Assembly (NCBI RefSeq): GCF_900107975.1
Contig: NZ_FNVF01000001.1
Coordinates: 666,323-730,322, forward strand
Direction: 5' to 3'
DNA from: Paenibacillus sp. UNC499MF
GTDB lineage: Bacteria; Bacillota; Bacilli; Paenibacillales; NBRC-103111
DNA: 64,000 nucleotides
Within the stretch, counting starts at the first letter, position 1. Each line of letters opens with the position of its first letter. This document shows, piece after piece, positions 43,456 to 51,986 of the stretch. The position numbers and the translations under genes were made by a program. The notes beneath the pieces were generated by a model. That model worked only from the letters and a program-made list of their open reading frames with translations, was not told where the DNA came from and searched no databases.

Positions 43456-45237
43456 ATGATTGAAACGAGAAAATGGACCCAGGGCGGAAGTTTCGTGATC
43501 GAAGATTTGGATGTCAACACTCTCGTTACACCGGAGGATTTCACCGAAGAACAGCGAATGATGATGGAGACGACCCGCGACTTCGTAGAAGGAGAAGTGC
43601 TGCCGAAGGACGAAGAAATTGAGAAGCTCGATTACGAGCTGACCGTCAAGCTGATGCGCAAAGCGGGAGAAATCGGCCTGCTGGGAGCGGATGTGCCGGA
43701 GGAATACGGCGGGCTCGGTCTAGATAAAATCAGTTCGACCGTCATTAACGAGAACTTGTCCAAAGCGTCCGCCTTTGCCCTGTCCATCGGCGCGCACGTC
43801 GGGATCGGCACCCTGCCGATTGTCTTCTTCGGTACGCCGGAGCAGAAGCGGAAATATTTGCCCGACCTCGCCACGGGCGAAAAAATCGCGGCCTACTGCC
43901 TGACGGAGCCTACTTCCGGCTCGGATGCGCTGGGCGCGAAAACGACTGCAAAACTGTCGGAAGACGGGCGGCACTATATTTTGAACGGGTCGAAGCTGTA
44001 TATCACCAACGCGGGATTCGCGGATATTTTCATCGTGTACGCCAAGGTGGACGGCAAAGATTTTACCGCCTTTATCGTGGAACGCGAGCTGCCGGGCTTC
44101 TCCGTCGGACCGGAAGAGAAGAAAATGGGCATCAAAGGCTCGTCCACCTGCCCTCTTTATTTTGAGGATGTGCATGTGCCGGTCGAGAACCTGCTCGGGG
44201 AAGTGGGGCGCGGGCATATTATCGCATTTAATATTTTGAACATTGGTCGATTCAAGCTGGGAGCGGGCTGTCTCGGCGCCAGCAAGGAAGCCATCGAGCT
44301 CAGCGCGAAATACGCCAACACCCGTACGCAGTTCGGTCAGCCGATCTCTTCCTTCCCCCTTATCGGGAAGAAGCTTGCGGAAATGAATATCCGCACGTAT
44401 GTGACGGAAAGCATCGTGTACCGGACATCCGGCATGATCGACACGGCTCTCCAGAACCTCGACCACAACAGCGCGGAAGCGGGGCAGCAGTCCGCCAAAG
44501 CGATCGCGGAGTACGCGCTGGAATGTTCCATTAATAAGGTCTTCGCTTCGGAGGCCCTCGATTTCGTGGCCGATGAAGGTGTGCAGATTCACGGCGGTTA
44601 CGGCTTTATTCAGGAGTATAAAATCGAACGGATTTACCGGGATTCCCGGATCAACCGGATTTTTGAAGGGACGAATGAAATTAACCGCCTTCTCATTCCG
44701 GGAACGCTGCTTAAGAAAGCGATGAAGGGCGAGCTGGATCTCATGGGCAAAGCGCAGGCTCTGCAAGCCGAGCTCATGCAGCTCATTCCGGGTCAGACGT
44801 TCGACGAACCGCTGGAGCAGGCAGCCCATCTGACCGCTATGGCGAAAAAAGTGTTCCTGATGGCAGGCGGCTCCGCCGTACAGAAATACGGCATGAACCT
44901 GGAGAAGCAGCAGGAAGTGCTCAGCAATCTGGCGGATATGATGATCGGGATTTATGCCATGGAAACGACGCTGGTGCGGACGCGCAAGCTTATCGCGAAA
45001 TCCGGCGAAGAGAAAGCGAAGAACGCGATCCAAATGACGGACGTCTTCGTTCAGGAAGCGTTAGGGGAGATCGAGCGTCTCGCCAAGGATACGCTGGCCG
45101 CGATGGAAACCGGCGACATGCTGCGCACCCAGCTGTCCGTTCTCAAGAAGCTCACGCGCAGCACACCGGTTGATGCGGTCGGACTGAAGCGCGAAATTGC
45201 GGCTCGTGTCATAGCTGCTGAGAAATACGTCATCTGA
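43456..45237 (+). CDS. fadE: Acyl-CoA dehydrogenase FadE
   Basis: FadE oxidises acyl-CoA to trans-2-enoyl-CoA and passes electrons to ETF. The 593-residue protein matches the long FadE type of Bacillus. It has ACAD signatures YCLTEPTSGSDALGAKTTAK and VADEGVQIHGGYGFIQEYKIERIYRDSR, split below into shorter parts: the FAD-contact region near residue 155 and the QIHGGYGF / YRDSRI region near residue 390. The catalytic glutamate is in FEGTNEINRLL. A C-terminal extension of about 190 residues exceeds the usual short-chain enzymes. AAAGGAGAGA precedes ATG 43456. lcfA follows after 30 bases. Confidence 0.96.
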   Translation: MIETRKWTQGGSFVIEDLDVNTLVTPEDFTEEQRMMMETTRDFVEGEVLPKDEEIEKLDYELTVKLMRKAGEIGLLGADVPEEYGGLGLDKISSTVINENLSKASAFALSIGAHVGIGTLPIVFFGTPEQKRKYLPDLATGEKIAAYCLTEPTSGSDALGAKTTAKLSEDGRHYILNGSKLYITNAGFADIFIVYAKVDGKDFTAFIVERELPGFSVGPEEKKMGIKGSSTCPLYFEDVHVPVENLLGEVGRGHIIAFNILNIGRFKLGAGCLGASKEAIELSAKYANTRTQFGQPISSFPLIGKKLAEMNIRTYVTESIVYRTSGMIDTALQNLDHNSAEAGQQSAKAIAEYALECSINKVFASEALDFVADEGVQIHGGYGFIQEYKIERIYRDSRINRIFEGTNEINRLLIPGTLLKKAMKGELDLMGKAQALQAELMQLIPGQTFDEPLEQAAHLTAMAKKVFLMAGGSAVQKYGMNLEKQQEVLSNLADMMIGIYAMETTLVRTRKLIAKSGEEKAKNAIQMTDVFVQEALGEIERLAKDTLAAMETGDMLRTQLSVLKKLTRSTPVDAVGLKREIAARVIAAEKYVI

Positions 45238-45267
45238 CGATATGGCCCGCGAAAGGGATGATCTTGT

Positions 45268-46956
45268 ATGGATTCGGCTAAGCCATGGCTGCATCACTAC
45301 GAAAGTGAAGTCGCCTCGACTTACGAGTATCCCAGGCACAATTTAGCGTACTTTCTGGTGCAGGCGGCGGGAAAAAACCCGCAGCTGCCCGCCCTTTATT
45401 TTATGGGCAAAAAAATCAAATACGGGCAGCTGATGGAGGCGTGCTACCGGTTCGCCAATGGACTGAGGCAGCTCGGCGTCAAGAAAGGGGAGCGGGTGGC
45501 GATTATGCTGCCCAACTGCCCCCAGAGCGTGATCGCTTACTACGGGGCGCTGCTTGCCGGCGCGGTGGTAGTCCAGACGAACCCGCTTTATATGGAGCGG
45601 GAGCTGGAGCATCAGCTTGTCGATTCCGGGGCCGTCGCGATTGTTACTCTGGATCTGCTGCACCGGAGAGTCGGCGCGGTTATGCCGAGAACACACCTGC
45701 GGCACATGCTCGTTTCTTCTTTGAAAGAATACCTGCCTTTTCCGAAGAACATGCTGTACCCGATCAAAGCGAAGCGGGACGGGGCGGACCTGAACGTTCC
45801 CTGGAGCGATTCCGTGAAGTCCTTCCAAACGCTGCTGGCGGCATCATCGGCGATACCGGTCATGGAAGAAGTGAATGCGGCCGAGGATGTGGCGCTGCTT
45901 CAGTATACCGGAGGAACGACGGGGCTCTCGAAAGGAGTCATGCTGACGCACCTGAACCTGATCGCGAACACGCTGCAGACGGCCCATTGGTTCTACCGTG
46001 CGGCAGACGGACAAGAAATTTACTTGGCAGCGCTTCCATTTTTTCATGTGTTCGGCATGACGGTACTTATGAACCAGGCGGTTGTCCGCAGCGGTCTGAT
46101 GGTACTTGTGCCGAAGTTTGAAGCGGGCGAAATACTGGGCCTCATCTCGAAGCTGAAGCCGACGGTGTTCCCCGGCGCGCCGACGATGTATATCGCCTTG
46201 ATCAATCACCCCGACATCCGGGAACACGATTTGTCTTCGATTAATGTGTGTATCAGCGGGTCCGCTCCGCTTCCTCTTGAGGTGCAGGAAAGATTCGAGG
46301 AGCTGACGGGCGGCCGTCTGATCGAAGGCTACGGCCTAACGGAAGCGTCTCCGGTGACACATGCGAATCCGATCTGGGGAAGAAGGAAGATCGGTTCGAT
46401 CGGCGTGCCTTTCCCGGATACGGAAGCTAAGGTCATAAACCCCGGAACCGGAGAGCAGGCGGACATCGGCGAAATCGGCGAACTTATCGTGAAGGGGCCG
46501 CAGGTCATGAAAGGGTATTGGAACCGTCCGCATGAGTCGGAGGCGGTGCTCAAGGACGGCTGGCTCTATACCGGAGACATGGCCCGTATGGACGAGGAAG
46601 GCTATTTTTCAATCGTGGACCGGAAAAAAGATATCATCATTGCAGGCGGCTTTAATATTTATCCGCGGGAAATCGAGGAAGTGCTTTACGAGCATCCGTC
46701 CGTCAAGGAAGCGGTCGTGATCGGAATACCGGACCCGTACCGGGGAGAGACTGTGAAAGCCTTCGTTATCGTACGGGAAGGAGAAATTCTCACGGAAGAA
46801 GAACTCAACACGTGGTGCCGCGACCGGCTGGCGGCTTTCAAGGTGCCGCGGCGGTATGAATTCCGGACGCAGCTTCCGAAAACGATGGTCGGTAAAGTCC
46901 TGCGCCGCAAACTGCTTGAGGAAGAACTTCAGCAAATGTCCGATGCGAAAGAGTAA
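45268..46956 (+). CDS. lcfA: Long-chain fatty acid-CoA ligase
   Basis: This enzyme activates fatty acids with ATP to acyl-CoA, the entry step of beta-oxidation. The 562-residue protein has the AMP-binding motif LQYTGGTTGLSKGVML, the EGYGLTEASPV segment, the YTGDMARMDEEGYFSIVDRKKD hinge region and the C-terminal lysine motif LPKTMVGKVLRRKL. AAAGGGATGA lies about 8 bases before the ATG. It is 30 bases after fadE and closes the fad operon; a good terminator follows. Confidence 0.96.
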   Translation: MDSAKPWLHHYESEVASTYEYPRHNLAYFLVQAAGKNPQLPALYFMGKKIKYGQLMEACYRFANGLRQLGVKKGERVAIMLPNCPQSVIAYYGALLAGAVVVQTNPLYMERELEHQLVDSGAVAIVTLDLLHRRVGAVMPRTHLRHMLVSSLKEYLPFPKNMLYPIKAKRDGADLNVPWSDSVKSFQTLLAASSAIPVMEEVNAAEDVALLQYTGGTTGLSKGVMLTHLNLIANTLQTAHWFYRAADGQEIYLAALPFFHVFGMTVLMNQAVVRSGLMVLVPKFEAGEILGLISKLKPTVFPGAPTMYIALINHPDIREHDLSSINVCISGSAPLPLEVQERFEELTGGRLIEGYGLTEASPVTHANPIWGRRKIGSIGVPFPDTEAKVINPGTGEQADIGEIGELIVKGPQVMKGYWNRPHESEAVLKDGWLYTGDMARMDEEGYFSIVDRKKDIIIAGGFNIYPREIEEVLYEHPSVKEAVVIGIPDPYRGETVKAFVIVREGEILTEEELNTWCRDRLAAFKVPRRYEFRTQLPKTMVGKVLRRKLLEEELQQMSDAKE

Positions 46957-46988
46957 GGGGGCCGTTTTTCCGGCCCGCTCCATCGCTT

Positions 46989-47014
46989 AAGCCCCGCAGT
47001 GGGGCTTTTTCTTT
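46989..47014 (+). terminator. fad operon terminator
   Basis: AAGCCCC (46989-46995) pairs with GGGGCTT (47001-47007) around GCAGT, followed by TTTCTTT. Confidence 0.88.
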
Positions 47015-47063
47015 CCGGAACAACCCGGTATAATGCAGCTAATTAGAGAAGGGAGGGAACCCG

Positions 47064-47477
47064 ATGGAACCCAAAAATGCAGTCAGCCCGCAGTTTCAGC
47101 ATCTGATGGAACGTGCGAGAAATACGTTCTGGGAGTATCTCGGCTGTGAGATTGTGGAGGCAACCGCCGACAAAGTCGTGGTCCGGCTTGTCGCCCAGCA
47201 GCATCATCTCAATCTGATCGGAATCGTTCACGGGGGAGTGACCTCTTCCATGCTGGATAACGCCATGGGCGTCGTGCTCATGCTTGCAAGACCCGACGAC
47301 AAGATTGTGACGACGAATTTGAACGTGCAGTTCGTGGCGCCCATGCAGCCCGGAGAATTGTTCGTGACGGCGGAAATTGTCCACCAGTCCCGGAAAATGC
47401 TGACGGCCGTCGGCCGGGTCACGGATGCGGAAGGACGCCTGGGCACCTTCGGAACCGGAACCTTCCGGGTAATCTGA
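47064..47477 (+). CDS. Hotdog-fold thioesterase, PaaI family
   Basis: The 137-residue protein has the hotdog signature NLIGIVHGGVTSSMLDNAMGVVL and the second half TTNLNVQFVAPMQPGELFVTAEIVHQSRKM. It should hydrolyse an acyl-CoA thioester. Standing 107 bases after lcfA, behind a terminator, it may relieve build-up of CoA esters during fatty acid breakdown, but it has a separate TATAAT (47030-47035) promoter. GGGAGGGAA precedes the ATG. Confidence 0.9.
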   Translation: MEPKNAVSPQFQHLMERARNTFWEYLGCEIVEATADKVVVRLVAQQHHLNLIGIVHGGVTSSMLDNAMGVVLMLARPDDKIVTTNLNVQFVAPMQPGELFVTAEIVHQSRKMLTAVGRVTDAEGRLGTFGTGTFRVI

Positions 47478-47499
47478 GAAACGGATTCCTTTGTAAAAG

Positions 47500-47530
47500 A
47501 ACCTGAAGAGGCGATCTCTTCGGGTTTTTT
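47500..47530 (+). terminator. thioesterase gene terminator
   Basis: AACCTGAAGA (47500-47509) pairs imperfectly with the TCTTCGGGTT arm (47517-47526), followed by T. Confidence 0.75.
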
Positions 47531-47573
47531 GCTTAAACGGGGGTCCCCGGCTTTTTGCGCGAGTTTGATCCGG

Positions 47574-47602
47574 TTGTGTACAATTGAATAATTCATTATA
47601 CT
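47574..47602 (+). promoter_or_regulatory. ytxJ promoter
   Basis: TTGTGT (47574-47579) and TATACT (47597-47602) are separated by 17 bases, 47 bases before the ytxJ start. Confidence 0.6.
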
Positions 47603-47649
47603 ATTTATAATCCTTATAAACAGGAAGTATGGAAGGGAGCGAAATCTAT

Positions 47650-47991
47650 ATGGCAAATTGGACTGAAGTCACCACATTGGAACAATGGAACGAGATTTTC
47701 GACGGATCCGCGGAGAAGCCTTTCGTCATGCTGAAGCACAGCACAACCTGCCCGGTCAGCGCCAGCGCACTGGAGGAATACGACGAATATTTGGGCAAAA
47801 ACCCGAACGAGAAGGTAAACTATTATCTCGTCAAGGTAATCGAATCCCGTCCGGTCTCCAATAAAATTGCCGAGGATGTCGGCGTGAAGCACGCTTCCCC
47901 GCAAATTATTTACGTGAAGGACAAGTTCGCGGAATGGAATACTTCCCATTGGTCGGTAACGTCCAAGCACATTTCCGCCGTGCTGGACTAA
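47650..47991 (+). CDS. ytxJ: Bacillithiol system redox protein YtxJ
   Basis: YtxJ is a thioredoxin-fold monothiol protein of the bacillithiol system in Firmicutes, proposed to remove bacillithiol from proteins. The 113-residue protein has VMLKHSTTCPVSASALEEY, with a single conserved cysteine at the active position, and RPVSNKIAEDVGVKHASPQIIYVKD containing the cis-Pro segment. ATG 47650 is preferred: GGGAG lies ten bases before it and the next ATG at 47629 is too close to its own site. It has its own promoter. Confidence 0.92.
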   Translation: MANWTEVTTLEQWNEIFDGSAEKPFVMLKHSTTCPVSASALEEYDEYLGKNPNEKVNYYLVKVIESRPVSNKIAEDVGVKHASPQIIYVKDKFAEWNTSHWSVTSKHISAVLD

Positions 47992-48087
47992 AAGAAAGAG
48001 CCGGGCTCACGGATGGATATACCTGTTCGAGCATATTGGCAATATATACACCTGTATATACGAAATGATGTACGATATACTGGTCTT

Positions 48088-48132
48088 ACGGACGGGTATC
48101 GTGGAAAGTAGCCGTCCGTCGGATCTTTTTTT
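48088..48132 (+). terminator. hairpin 1 in the DMT transporter leader
   Basis: ACGGACGG (48088-48095) pairs with CCGTCCGT (48112-48119) across 16 bases, followed by CGGATC and seven T. It resembles a terminator and may end ytxJ or attenuate the next gene. Confidence 0.6.
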
Positions 48133-48133
48133 C

Positions 48134-48171
48134 ATAACCTTTGCCCTGACGGGCTCAGGTTATTTTTTTTG
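48134..48171 (+). terminator. hairpin 2 in the DMT transporter leader
   Basis: ATAACCT (48134-48140) pairs with AGGTTAT (48157-48163), and an inner GCCC/GGGC stem is capped by TGAC, followed by eight T. A strong terminator. Confidence 0.8.
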
Positions 48172-48174
48172 CTC

Positions 48175-48191
48175 CGGAGGATGGTCCTCCG
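48175..48191 (+). promoter_or_regulatory. hairpin 3 in the DMT transporter leader
   Basis: CGGAGGA (48175-48181) and TCCTCCG (48185-48191) form a perfect hairpin with a 3-base loop, placed directly after the terminator. It hides a GGAGG sequence, though the gene's own ribosome binding site lies farther on. Confidence 0.45.
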
Positions 48192-48254
48192 TATCCAAAT
48201 CAGGTATACTGATCCGAGTACATAAATTGACCCTTGGTAAAGGAACACGGAAAA

Positions 48255-49241
48255 ATGACTACACAATCGCACGACAAACCTCTGTTTCCGGTGCCTCTCG
48301 CATTTATCGTGGGCATTATCGGAATCTCTTTCTCTGCCATTTTTGTCCGCTGGAGCGAGGCCCCCGTGGCCGTAACGGCCATGTACCGGCTGCTGCTGAC
48401 CAACCTGATCATGCTGCCGTTCTTGTTCAAATACACCGCCGAGATCAGAGCGATCCGCTGGAAGTCGGTGTTCGGTCTGATCGGCTCGGGCTTGTTCCTG
48501 GCGCTGCATTTTCTGCTCTGGATGGCATCTCTAAGCTATACGACGGTCGCCTCCTCGACGGCGCTGCTAACGCTTGAACCGATCTTCGTGATGATCGGGG
48601 CATACTGGCTGTTCCGCCAGAAGAACAGCTGGGGCACGGTGACCGGCATGCTGATCGCGATGATCGGAGCCGCCATGATCGGCTGGGGGGACTTCCGGTT
48701 CTCCGGCGAAGCTCTCAAAGGCGATCTGCTGTCCATCGTCAGCGCGGCGGCCGTAGCCGTTCATATGCTGCTCGGCAAAACGATGCGGCAGTCCATGTCC
48801 GCTTTCGTGTACAGCTTTTTCGTTTTCCTGGCGGCCGCCGCCGCTCTCGGTGTCTACAATCTTGCGGAGGGAACGCCGCTGACAGGTTATTCCCAGAGGG
48901 ACTGGCTCATGTTCCTGCTGCTTGCGATCGTGCCGACGATGTTCGGCCACTATCTCTTCAACTGGCTGTTGAAATACGTGAAGGCCGCGACCGTGTCCAT
49001 GAGTGTACTCGGTGAGCCGCTGGGTTCGACGGTACTCGCCTTCTTCCTGCTCGGCGAGGCGATAACCGGCATCCAGATCGGCGCAGGCTGCCTTCTGCTG
49101 TTCGGCATCTGGCTGTTTATCCGCAGTCAGGGCAGGAAAGGAAAGGACGAAATGGTGGCGACCCCCGCCGTGCCCGCCCCCCTGCCTGAAGTCCCGGAGG
49201 AGCGCACGGAGGCTTCCCGGCCTCCTTTAGCCGGCAGTTGA
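48255..49241 (+). CDS. EamA/DMT family transporter
   Basis: The 328-residue protein has two EamA repeats of five helices, together ten membrane helices. Typical parts include LAFIVGIIGISFSAIFVRWSE, AVTAMYRLLLTNLIM, TALLTLEPIFVMIGAYWLF and YVKAATVSMSVLGEPLGSTVLAFFLLGE. The last 35 residues are a Pro/Glu-rich cytoplasmic tail. Substrates of this family vary (amino acids, metabolites) and cannot be read here. AAAGGAA lies about 12 bases before ATG 48255. Three stacked hairpins upstream suggest conditional expression. Confidence 0.9.
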   Translation: MTTQSHDKPLFPVPLAFIVGIIGISFSAIFVRWSEAPVAVTAMYRLLLTNLIMLPFLFKYTAEIRAIRWKSVFGLIGSGLFLALHFLLWMASLSYTTVASSTALLTLEPIFVMIGAYWLFRQKNSWGTVTGMLIAMIGAAMIGWGDFRFSGEALKGDLLSIVSAAAVAVHMLLGKTMRQSMSAFVYSFFVFLAAAAALGVYNLAEGTPLTGYSQRDWLMFLLLAIVPTMFGHYLFNWLLKYVKAATVSMSVLGEPLGSTVLAFFLLGEAITGIQIGAGCLLLFGIWLFIRSQGRKGKDEMVATPAVPAPLPEVPEERTEASRPPLAGS

Positions 49242-49301
49242 ACGATTAGTATTCCTTCTTAACAAGAAACAAATATAACGCCGCAGCATACACAACCGCG
49301 T

Positions 49302-49330
49302 AAAAAAAGCCCCTTTAAGGGGCTTTTTTT
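49302..49330 (+). terminator. DMT transporter terminator
   Basis: AAAAAAGCCCCTT pairs with AAGGGGCTTTTTT around TA. It is a strong terminator. The rest of the 303-base gap (49331-49503) shows no clear promoter. Confidence 0.92.
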
Positions 49331-49503
49331 CATAGATTAAGTGAATTTAGGTCATTTTGGTGCGGCTTGAGTCATAAAGATTTCTTATAAGTTTCTTCCT
49401 TAGAAAACCCCGCCTGTTTCAAAACCGAAAAATTTGGATAATGAATAGCAAATTACCCATATACATATAGCGGGTATTGTTAGGCGTTCCTGCAGGCTGC
49501 TGC

Positions 49504-49548
49504 ATGATTAAGAGGGACGCCATGCTGACAAAGAGGGGGATGCCATGA
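49504..49548 (+). CDS. short upstream reading frame overlapping the ABC ATPase start
   Basis: A 14-codon frame ([14 protein letters not shown]) starts at ATG 49504, with a second in-frame ATG at 49522, and ends in TGA at 49546-49548, overlapping the ATPase ATG at 49545. AGAGGGACGCCATG and AGAGGGGGATGCCATG form an imperfect direct repeat, as if the start region had been duplicated. It could be a leader peptide that couples translation, or a chance result. Confidence 0.35.
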   Translation: MIKRDAMLTKRGMP

Positions 49549-50273
49549 TTAATTTTACGAATGTCGACAAGTATTACGGATCATTTCACGTGCTGCAGGA
49601 CATCAACCTCGAAGTGAAGAAAGGCGAAGTCGTCGTCGTAATCGGTCCTTCGGGATCTGGAAAAAGCACGATGCTGCGCTGCATTAACCGGCTGGAAACG
49701 ATCCAGCAGGGGGAGCTGACGGTAGAAGGCGTCCGGGTGAACGACAAGAAAACCGACATCAACAAGCTCCGGCGGGAAATCGGCATGGTTTTCCAGCATT
49801 TTAATTTGTATCCTCACAAAAAAGTCCTCGATAACATCACGCTGGCTCCCATCAAGGTTCTCGGACTCTCGAAAGCGGACGCGGAGAAGCGCGCGATGCT
49901 TTATTTGGAAAAGGTAGGAATTCCTGATAAAGCGCAATCTTTTCCATCTCAGCTTTCAGGGGGACAGCAGCAGCGTGTCGCGATAGCACGCGGGCTTGCC
50001 ATGGAGCCGAACATCATGCTGTTCGATGAGCCGACCTCCGCGCTCGATCCCGAGATGATCGGAGAAGTTCTCGACGTGATGAAGACTCTGGCGAAGGAAG
50101 GAATGACGATGGTCGTCGTGACCCACGAAATGGGGTTTGCCCGTGAAGTGGCGGACCGGGTCGTATTTATGGACCAGGGTCAGATCGTCGAGGAAGCGCT
50201 TCCGAAACAATTTTTCGAGAATCCGCGGGAAGAACGGGCCAAGCTGTTCTTGAGCCGCCTGCTTGCGCATTAG
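49545..50273 (+). CDS. Polar amino acid ABC transporter, ATP-binding protein (GlnQ type)
   Basis: The 242-residue ATPase has the Walker [10 protein letters not shown], the signature [19 protein letters not shown], Walker [15 protein letters not shown], and the H-loop [24 protein letters not shown] lies 5-10 bases before the ATG. It heads an importer operon with a binding protein and two permeases (49545-52640). The two permeases are different proteins, as in glutamate (GluBCD-like) systems. The substrate is probably a polar amino acid such as glutamine or glutamate. Confidence 0.95.
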   Translation: MINFTNVDKYYGSFHVLQDINLEVKKGEVVVVIGPSGSGKSTMLRCINRLETIQQGELTVEGVRVNDKKTDINKLRREIGMVFQHFNLYPHKKVLDNITLAPIKVLGLSKADAEKRAMLYLEKVGIPDKAQSFPSQLSGGQQQRVAIARGLAMEPNIMLFDEPTSALDPEMIGEVLDVMKTLAKEGMTMVVVTHEMGFAREVADRVVFMDQGQIVEEALPKQFFENPREERAKLFLSRLLAH

Positions 50274-50332
50274 CGGATGAAGGTGATTAGGTTTAACCCA
50301 ATACAGAAGTGAAAAAAGAAAGGGGTCTGTTT

Positions 50333-51196
50333 ATGAAAGTTTGGAAGCCTTTTAAAATCGGCATGATTCTACTTACCTTTATTCTGGTGCTCGGCGCCTG
50401 CGGCAAAGCCAAAGATTCGGGAGGATCGACAGGCGGATCGACTCCGGGCGGATCAACCGCGCCGGCAGCCGAGACGAAAACGCTCGATGCGATCAAGCAG
50501 CGCGGCAAATTCGTGGTTGGCGTCAAATTCGATACGAACCTGTTCGGGTTGAAGGACCCGGGAACGGGTCAAGTCAACGGCTTCGATATCGACATCGCCA
50601 AAGCCATCGCGAAGAAGGTGCTCGGTGACGAGACGAAAGTCGAGCTGAAAGAAGTGACGTCCAAAACGCGGATTCCGATGCTCCAAAAAGGAGATATCGA
50701 CGCCATTATCGCCACGATGACCATTTCCGAAGAGCGCAAGAAGGAAGTGGATTTCACGGACGTTTATTTCAAAGCGGGCCAGTCCCTGCTCGTCAAAAAA
50801 GGCAGCGACATCAAGTCGATCGACGACGTGGTGAAGAAGAAAGGCGTTAAAGTCCTGGCCGTAAAAGGCTCCACTTCCGCGAAAAACATCCGTGCCAAGG
50901 CGCCGGACGCGCAGGTGCTGGAGTTCGAGAACTACCAGGAGGCGTTCACGGCGCTGAAATCGGGCAAAGGGGAAGCTTTGACGACGGATAACGCCATTCT
51001 TTACGGCATGACGAAACAGGATCCGGGCTATGAAGTCGTAGGCGGCACTTTCACGGATGAGCCGTACGGCATAGCGGTCCGCAAAGGCGACGCCGAGTTT
51101 ACGAAAGCGGTCAACGACGTCCTGAAAGAACTGAAGGACAGCGGCGAATACGCGAAAATTTACGAGAAGTGGATCGGCGAGAAACCGGCCGAGTAA
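50333..51196 (+). CDS. Amino acid ABC transporter substrate-binding lipoprotein
   Basis: The 287-residue protein starts with a lipoprotein signal (LLTFILVLGACGK, cleavage before Cys) and a low-complexity SGGSTGGSTPGG linker. The family-3 periplasmic-binding fold follows, with FVVGVKFDTNLFG, GQVNGFDIDIAKAIAKK and LTTDNAILYGM. These residues match polar amino acid receptors, mostly acidic or amide types. ATG 50333 has AAAGGGG before it; the frame begins farther upstream at 50309 without that support. It is 60 bases after the ATPase. Confidence 0.94.
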   Translation: MKVWKPFKIGMILLTFILVLGACGKAKDSGGSTGGSTPGGSTAPAAETKTLDAIKQRGKFVVGVKFDTNLFGLKDPGTGQVNGFDIDIAKAIAKKVLGDETKVELKEVTSKTRIPMLQKGDIDAIIATMTISEERKKEVDFTDVYFKAGQSLLVKKGSDIKSIDDVVKKKGVKVLAVKGSTSAKNIRAKAPDAQVLEFENYQEAFTALKSGKGEALTTDNAILYGMTKQDPGYEVVGGTFTDEPYGIAVRKGDAEFTKAVNDVLKELKDSGEYAKIYEKWIGEKPAE

Positions 51197-51274
51197 AACG
51201 GAGCGGGATAGGCGGCTAGCCGGCCGCTTGTCCCGTTTTCTTCCGGGATAAGTTATCAGAAGGAACAGATCGGG

Positions 51275-51931
51275 GTGCTGCCGGTGGATTTAAGCGTAAT
51301 TACAGAGAATTGGGACAGATATATCGAAGGATTCGGCAATACCGTGATGGTCAGTCTTCTGTCGCTCGTGCTCAGCTTTCTGCTGGGGACGCTGGTGGCC
51401 GTCTTCCGGATTTCGCCCTTTAAGGCGCTGCGGGCGATCAGTGCGGTCTATGTGGAATTCGTTCGGAACATTCCCCTGCTGCTTATTATTTTCTTCTTTT
51501 ATTACGGATCGTCCGAATTCGGCCTGTCTCTGGACGGGTTTACCGCCGGAACGATCGGCCTGACGATTTACACGTCCGCTTTTATTGCGGAGGCGATCCG
51601 GGCCGGAATTCTGGCCGTACCCGCGGGCCAGTCGGAGGCTGCGCGTTCCTCGGGTCTTTCTTACGGGCAGACGATGATTCACGTCGTTCTTCCCCAGGCG
51701 ATCAAAATCGTGATCCCGCCTCTGGGCAACCAGTTTCTGAATTTAATCAAAAACTCTTCCATTCTCGGGGTTATCGCCGGTATGGATCTGATGTATTTCG
51801 GGGATCTGATCAATTCCGATACGCTCGATACATTTAATGTGTATATCGGGGTCGCGCTGTTCTATCTGGTGCTGACGATACCGCTCAGTTTGCTGGTGCA
51901 GTATCTCGAAAGAAGAATGGCGCGCGCCTAA
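51275..51931 (+). CDS. Amino acid ABC transporter permease
   Basis: The 218-residue permease has about five membrane helices and the EAA loop (EAARSSGLSYGQTMIHVVLPQAIKIVIPPLGNQF), seen in the His/Glu/Gln/Arg/opine subfamily. GTG 51275 (after AAGGAA) or GTG 51284 can serve as start. It is the first of two permeases in the cluster. The two share a general plan but little exact sequence, so they probably form a heterodimeric channel. Confidence 0.93.
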   Translation: MLPVDLSVITENWDRYIEGFGNTVMVSLLSLVLSFLLGTLVAVFRISPFKALRAISAVYVEFVRNIPLLLIIFFFYYGSSEFGLSLDGFTAGTIGLTIYTSAFIAEAIRAGILAVPAGQSEAARSSGLSYGQTMIHVVLPQAIKIVIPPLGNQFLNLIKNSSILGVIAGMDLMYFGDLINSDTLDTFNVYIGVALFYLVLTIPLSLLVQYLERRMARA

Positions 51932-51986
51932 TCGTATCCGGACGGGACAAGACCAGATCCGGTGAATGTCAAAGTGGGGTGTCGGA

